Below, piece by piece: positions 61,384 through 64,000 of a stretch of 64,000 nucleotides of DNA (within the stretch, counting starts at the first letter, position 1; the number at the start of each line of letters is the position of its first letter). The DNA lies in assembly GCF_024721155.1 (NCBI RefSeq), contig NZ_JAHVAP010000003.1, forward strand, positions 186,001 to 250,000, read 5' to 3'. The stretch is from Mucilaginibacter phenanthrenivorans. GTDB lineage: Bacteria > Bacteroidota > Bacteroidia > Sphingobacteriales > Sphingobacteriaceae. The translations under genes were made by a program, and so were the position numbers. The notes beneath the pieces were generated by a model. It made no database searches. It was given only the letters and a program-made list of their open reading frames with translations, and was not told the DNA's origin.

Positions 61384-61414
61384 TAAATATAATTGATAAT
61401 CAACTAAATAACAA
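61384..61414 (-). promoter_or_regulatory. Predicted promoter of the tricorn protease gene
   Basis: On the minus strand TTG (61412-61414), a 20-base spacer and TATATTTA (61384-61391), as in the ribonucleotide reductase promoter (A in the last position). Leader of roughly 90 bases. Confidence 0.42.
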
Positions 61415-61419
61415 CAGGA

Positions 61420-61875
61420 TTAAAGACCGGATTCTGCTGCCTTCCTGATTGCTTTATTTCTCTTCTCCAGTAATCTTTGCATATACAGCCCTAAAAAACG
61501 TGAGTCGGCAAATTCGCCAAGCCTGCCAAATGGAGATTCAAATGTGAAAATATCCTTCATAACCGTTTGATCACCCACGCCAAAGAATAAGTGTTGGTGC
61601 CGGAAACTTTTAAAGGCGCCGCTTACCATTTCGTCAGTAAAGTAATTTGGGTATTCAAATTCGGTGATCTTCGAGGTGAGGTTTTGCCAGATGCCGAAAT
61701 GCTTTGCCCGCCAGGTTACGCTTTCACCCAATTCAATCAACCCGCTGGTGCACCCGGCAATGGCCCGCTCACCAGTTTGTTTGGTTGACTCCACATGCAT
61801 CTCAATGCTCCGCGCCAAATCAAAGCAGCGGCCAATTGGGGCGTTGATGTGGGTGGAGAGTTCTATTTGGGTCAT
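61420..61875 (-). CDS. SRPBCC-family ligand-binding protein
   Basis: A 151-residue START/SRPBCC-fold protein, beginning with the family's opening beta strand MTQIELSTHINAPIGRCFDLARSIEMHVES. The remainder (GLIELGESVTWRAKHFGIWQNLTSKITEFEYPNYFTDEMVSGAFKSFRHQHLFF) fits the polyketide cyclase/dehydrase branch. Such proteins bind hydrophobic ligands or act as cyclases; no partner is encoded nearby. It lies about 45 bases upstream of the tricorn promoter region and is followed by a REP-like palindrome on its 5' side. Confidence 0.82.
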   Translation of the reverse strand: MTQIELSTHINAPIGRCFDLARSIEMHVESTKQTGERAIAGCTSGLIELGESVTWRAKHFGIWQNLTSKITEFEYPNYFTDEMVSGAFKSFRHQHLFFGVGDQTVMKDIFTFESPFGRLGEFADSRFLGLYMQRLLEKRNKAIRKAAESGL

Positions 61876-61897
61876 TAAACGTTATTTAAACAAAGTT

Positions 61898-61990
61898 TGT
61901 CATTGCGAGTGATAGCGCGGCAACCTCGTTGCAGGCAGGGCGAATACGCATTACGACGAGGTTGCTTCGTCGTTCCTCCTCGCAATGACA
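61898..61990. repeat. REP-like palindrome (TGTCATTGCGAGCGAAGC family), copy 2
   Basis: Arms 61898-61930 (TGTCATTGCGAGTGATAGC) and 61952-61990 (CCTCGCAATGACA end) match the copy at 55213-55304 closely, including the GGTTGCTTCGTCGT segment. Confidence 0.8.
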
Positions 61991-61997
61991 TTTTTTT

Positions 61998-62031
61998 AAA
62001 TCAGTGAAATCTACCCTAATCCGTGTAATCC
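61998..62031. repeat. Word-repeat arm (AATCGGTGAAATC family), copy 2
   Basis: AATCAGTGAAATC ... AATCCGTGTAATCC matches the right arm at 51768-51801. No inverted partner is visible beside it. It lies ten bases before the asnS stop. Confidence 0.6.
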
Positions 62032-62041
62032 CGGTTCCCGG

Positions 62042-63490
62042 TTAAAATTCCGCGTTCTTTGGATACCTTGGGAAAGGGATTACATCCCTGATGTTGCCCA
62101 TACCGGTAACAAACAGCACCAAACGTTCAAAGCCTAAACCAAAGCCGGCATGCGGACAAGCGCCAAACCGGCGGGTGTCCAGGTACCACCAAAGCTCATC
62201 CTTAGGGATGCCCATTTCGTCCATGCGTTGTTCTAGTTTGTCCAAACGTTCTTCACGTTGTGAGCCGCCAACAATTTCGCCGATGCCCGGGAACAGGATG
62301 TCCATAGCGCGAACCGTTTCGCGGCCGTTGGCATCAACCTCGTTCTGGCGCATATAAAATGCTTTGATCTCTTTTGGATAATCGGTAAGGATCACCGGTT
62401 TTTTAAAGTGCTTCTCCACCAAATAACGCTCGTGCTCCGACTGCAAATCGGTACCCCAGCCCTCAACCGGGTACTGGAATTTCTTTTTCTTGTTCGGAGT
62501 GGATTCCTTTAAAATGTCGATAGCCTCGGTATAAGTAAGGCGCTCAAAATCATTATCCAAACAAAACTTCAACTTGTCTATAAGGCTCAACTCTGAACGC
62601 TCATTTTGTGGCTTTTGCTTTTCCTCTTCGGTTAGGCGCTGTGTTAAAAATTCTATATCATCTGCGTTTTTATCAAGCGCATATTTTATCACATATTTCA
62701 GCATGTCCTCGGCAAGGTCCATGTTGTCGTTCAAATCGTTAAAGGCAACTTCGGGCTCGATCATCCAAAACTCGGCAAGGTGACGGGTGGTATTGGAGTT
62801 CTCCGCACGGAATGTTGGCCCGAACGTATAAATATCACTTAAAGCCATTGCGCCAAGCTCCCCCTCCAGCTGGCCGGACACGGTTAGGTTAGTCGCCTTT
62901 GCAAAAAAGTCCTGTGAAAAATCAACCTCCCCGGTTTCGGTTTTTGGCGGATTTGCGAGATCGAAGTTGGTTACGTGAAAGGTCTCGCCCGCACCTTCCG
63001 CATCCGATGCGGTGATGATTGGCGTATGCAAGTAAACAAACCCGCGCTCCTGGAAAAACTGGTGCACTGCAAACGCAAGGCTGTTACGCACCCGAAAGAT
63101 GGCACCGAAGGTGTTCGTGCGGAAGCGCAGGTGCGCCTTCTCACGCAAAAACTCAAGTGTTTGCCTTTTTGGTTGTAAAGGATATTCTTCGGGATCGCAA
63201 TCGCCTAAAATTTCAATATCCTTAGCAATAACTTCTACCTTTTGACCCTGTCCTAAGGATGGGATCAGCTCACCGGTAACACTGATAGCCGCACCAAACG
63301 TGATGCGCTTAAGCAAAGCAGGATCGGTGTTTTCAAAATCAACAACAACCTGGATGTTGTTATTGGTGGAGCCATCATTCAAAGCAATAAAACGATTCTG
63401 GCGGAATGCACGTACCCATCCCTTAACTATTATCTCAATACCTGTCTGTTCGCTTTCTAATAATGCTTTGATCTTGATTCGCTGGCTCAT
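62042..63490 (-). CDS. asnS: Asparaginyl-tRNA synthetase
   Basis: Charges tRNA-Asn. The 482-residue class IIb synthetase has an N-terminal OB-fold anticodon-binding domain (about 1-110; [30 protein letters not shown]), motif 1 ([19 protein letters not shown]), motif 2 ([21 protein letters not shown]) and motif 3 ([16 protein letters not shown]). ATG 63490 ([13 protein letters not shown]) is preferred over an open frame to 63520. A TATTTTTG element lies 19 bases upstream of the start codon. Confidence 0.96.
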   Translation of the reverse strand: MSQRIKIKALLESEQTGIEIIVKGWVRAFRQNRFIALNDGSTNNNIQVVVDFENTDPALLKRITFGAAISVTGELIPSLGQGQKVEVIAKDIEILGDCDPEEYPLQPKRQTLEFLREKAHLRFRTNTFGAIFRVRNSLAFAVHQFFQERGFVYLHTPIITASDAEGAGETFHVTNFDLANPPKTETGEVDFSQDFFAKATNLTVSGQLEGELGAMALSDIYTFGPTFRAENSNTTRHLAEFWMIEPEVAFNDLNDNMDLAEDMLKYVIKYALDKNADDIEFLTQRLTEEEKQKPQNERSELSLIDKLKFCLDNDFERLTYTEAIDILKESTPNKKKKFQYPVEGWGTDLQSEHERYLVEKHFKKPVILTDYPKEIKAFYMRQNEVDANGRETVRAMDILFPGIGEIVGGSQREERLDKLEQRMDEMGIPKDELWWYLDTRRFGACPHAGFGLGFERLVLFVTGMGNIRDVIPFPRYPKNAEF

Positions 63491-63508
63491 ATAAAATATT
63501 TTGAGGGG

Positions 63509-63516
63509 CAAAAATA
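63509..63516 (-). promoter_or_regulatory. -7 promoter element of asnS
   Basis: Read on the minus strand, TATTTTTG matches TAnnTTTG. No clear -33 TTG at the usual distance. Confidence 0.4.
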
Positions 63517-63529
63517 ACATTATTTGATT

Positions 63530-63696
63530 GTTGTCTGAATCAGAATTTGCAGAATTAAAAGATTTTCAGAATGGTAAGCGGTTATTCCGATAAATAATCA
63601 TCTTGTTAATTCTCTAATTCTGGAAACGGCGCAGCCTTCTTGAACGCTTTTTAAAAAAAATAAAGTTAACATGTGAAAAATTCTGATTCAGACAAT
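63530..63696. repeat. Inverted repeat (TTGTCTGAATCAGAATTT) between asnS and the EamA gene
   Basis: Outer 18-base arms 63530-63547 and 63679-63696 are perfect inverted copies. Inside lie degenerate GAATT/AATTCT words (GCAGAATTAAAAG, TTAATTCTCTAATTC), again in inverted order. It fills the space between two divergent genes. Confidence 0.75.
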
Positions 63697-63713
63697 TAGT
63701 AAGTTTGCTTCAC

Positions 63714-64000
63714 ATGAATCCAAAAGCAAGCCTAATCATTGGCATCCTCTGCATCTCTTTTTCGCCAATTTTTGTAAAGCTTGCAGGGGCTTCGCCTATT
63801 GCGTCGGGTTTTTATCGCATTTTTATTGCCTGGCTTTGTTTGCTGCCTTATTGCGTCATCAAAAAGCAACTTAAAATTGGCCGAAAAGAATTAATGGTAG
63901 CCTTAATTGGCGGGATAGTTTTTGCCTCAGATATTGCTGTTTGGAACTTATCGCTTATCAAGATCTCTGCCACCGTATCAACACTTATAGCAAATCTTGC
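63714..64000 (+). CDS. EamA-type DMT transporter, N-terminal part
   Basis: The frame starts at ATG 63714 (MNPKASLIIGILCISFSPIF) and is open to the right edge, 95 residues. Three hydrophobic helices (about 5-22, 32-50 and 63-80) and the motif ASGFYRIFIAWLCLLPY match the first half of EamA/RhaT-type drug or metabolite transporters, which have ten helices. Substrate unknown; truncated by the window. Confidence 0.85.
   Translation, partial: MNPKASLIIGILCISFSPIFVKLAGASPIASGFYRIFIAWLCLLPYCVIKKQLKIGRKELMVALIGGIVFASDIAVWNLSLIKISATVSTLIANL

Overview
The window looks like chromosome of a Bacteroidota bacterium of the Sphingobacteriaceae type (Mucilaginibacter/Pedobacter-like). The evidence is a TonB receptor with a carboxypeptidase-like N-terminal extension, a secreted protein with a gliding/type IX C-terminal domain, an IPExxxVDY-family protein beside acpP, a long SecA, a tricorn-type S41 protease, and promoters of the Bacteroidota form (TTG or TTTG, about 19-20 bp, then TAnnTTTG). 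Both edges cut genes: a B12-dependent ribonucleotide reductase on the left and an EamA transporter on the right. I see no rRNA, tRNA, CRISPR array, prophage or transposase gene.

Layout. 1-11 kb is core metabolism: ribonucleotide reductase, a periplasmic thioredoxin-like protein, pyruvate kinase, acpP-fabF-rnc, and yicC-gmk-nadD-miaE, the last interrupted by a four-helix-bundle (S23/IVP) gene. 11-24 kb holds a type IX secreted protein, a flavin monooxygenase, an RsmI-like methyltransferase, a MetE-like protein, a zinc-ribbon/DJ-1 fusion, an aminotransferase, EF-P, exonuclease III and a cyclophilin. 24-28 kb holds a TonB receptor with a small His/Cys-rich partner and an hxlR-doxX divergon with a three-site operator. 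28-38.5 kb is a block of four related histidine kinases, a lone receiver and a receiver-guanylyl/adenylyl cyclase. 41.6-49 kb is a seven-gene operon that looks like a pathway for an activated ulosonic-acid-type sugar: transketolase halves, class III aminotransferase, SDR, a phosphatase-NeuB fusion, an SpsF-like cytidylyltransferase and a glycosyltransferase-like protein. 49-64 kb returns to household and secreted functions (permease, JmjC-like protein, secA, SPOR protein, M20 amidohydrolase, tricorn protease, asnS).

The most unusual layer is between the genes. At least a dozen spacers are filled by imperfect inverted repeats built from short degenerate words (such as AGTCTTAAGTC, TTGATGGTTCATGG, AGTTGGCAGT). 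Their edges touch, and in places supply, the stop codons of neighbouring genes; several lie directly upstream of a TAnnTTTG promoter element. At 9350-9790 the loop of one such inverted repeat carries the four-helix-bundle gene, which recalls the intervening sequences of 23S rRNA that encode S23 proteins. A GC-rich palindrome found in two spacers also occurs in frame inside the ATPase domains of two histidine kinases and forms the C-terminus of the cyclophilin.
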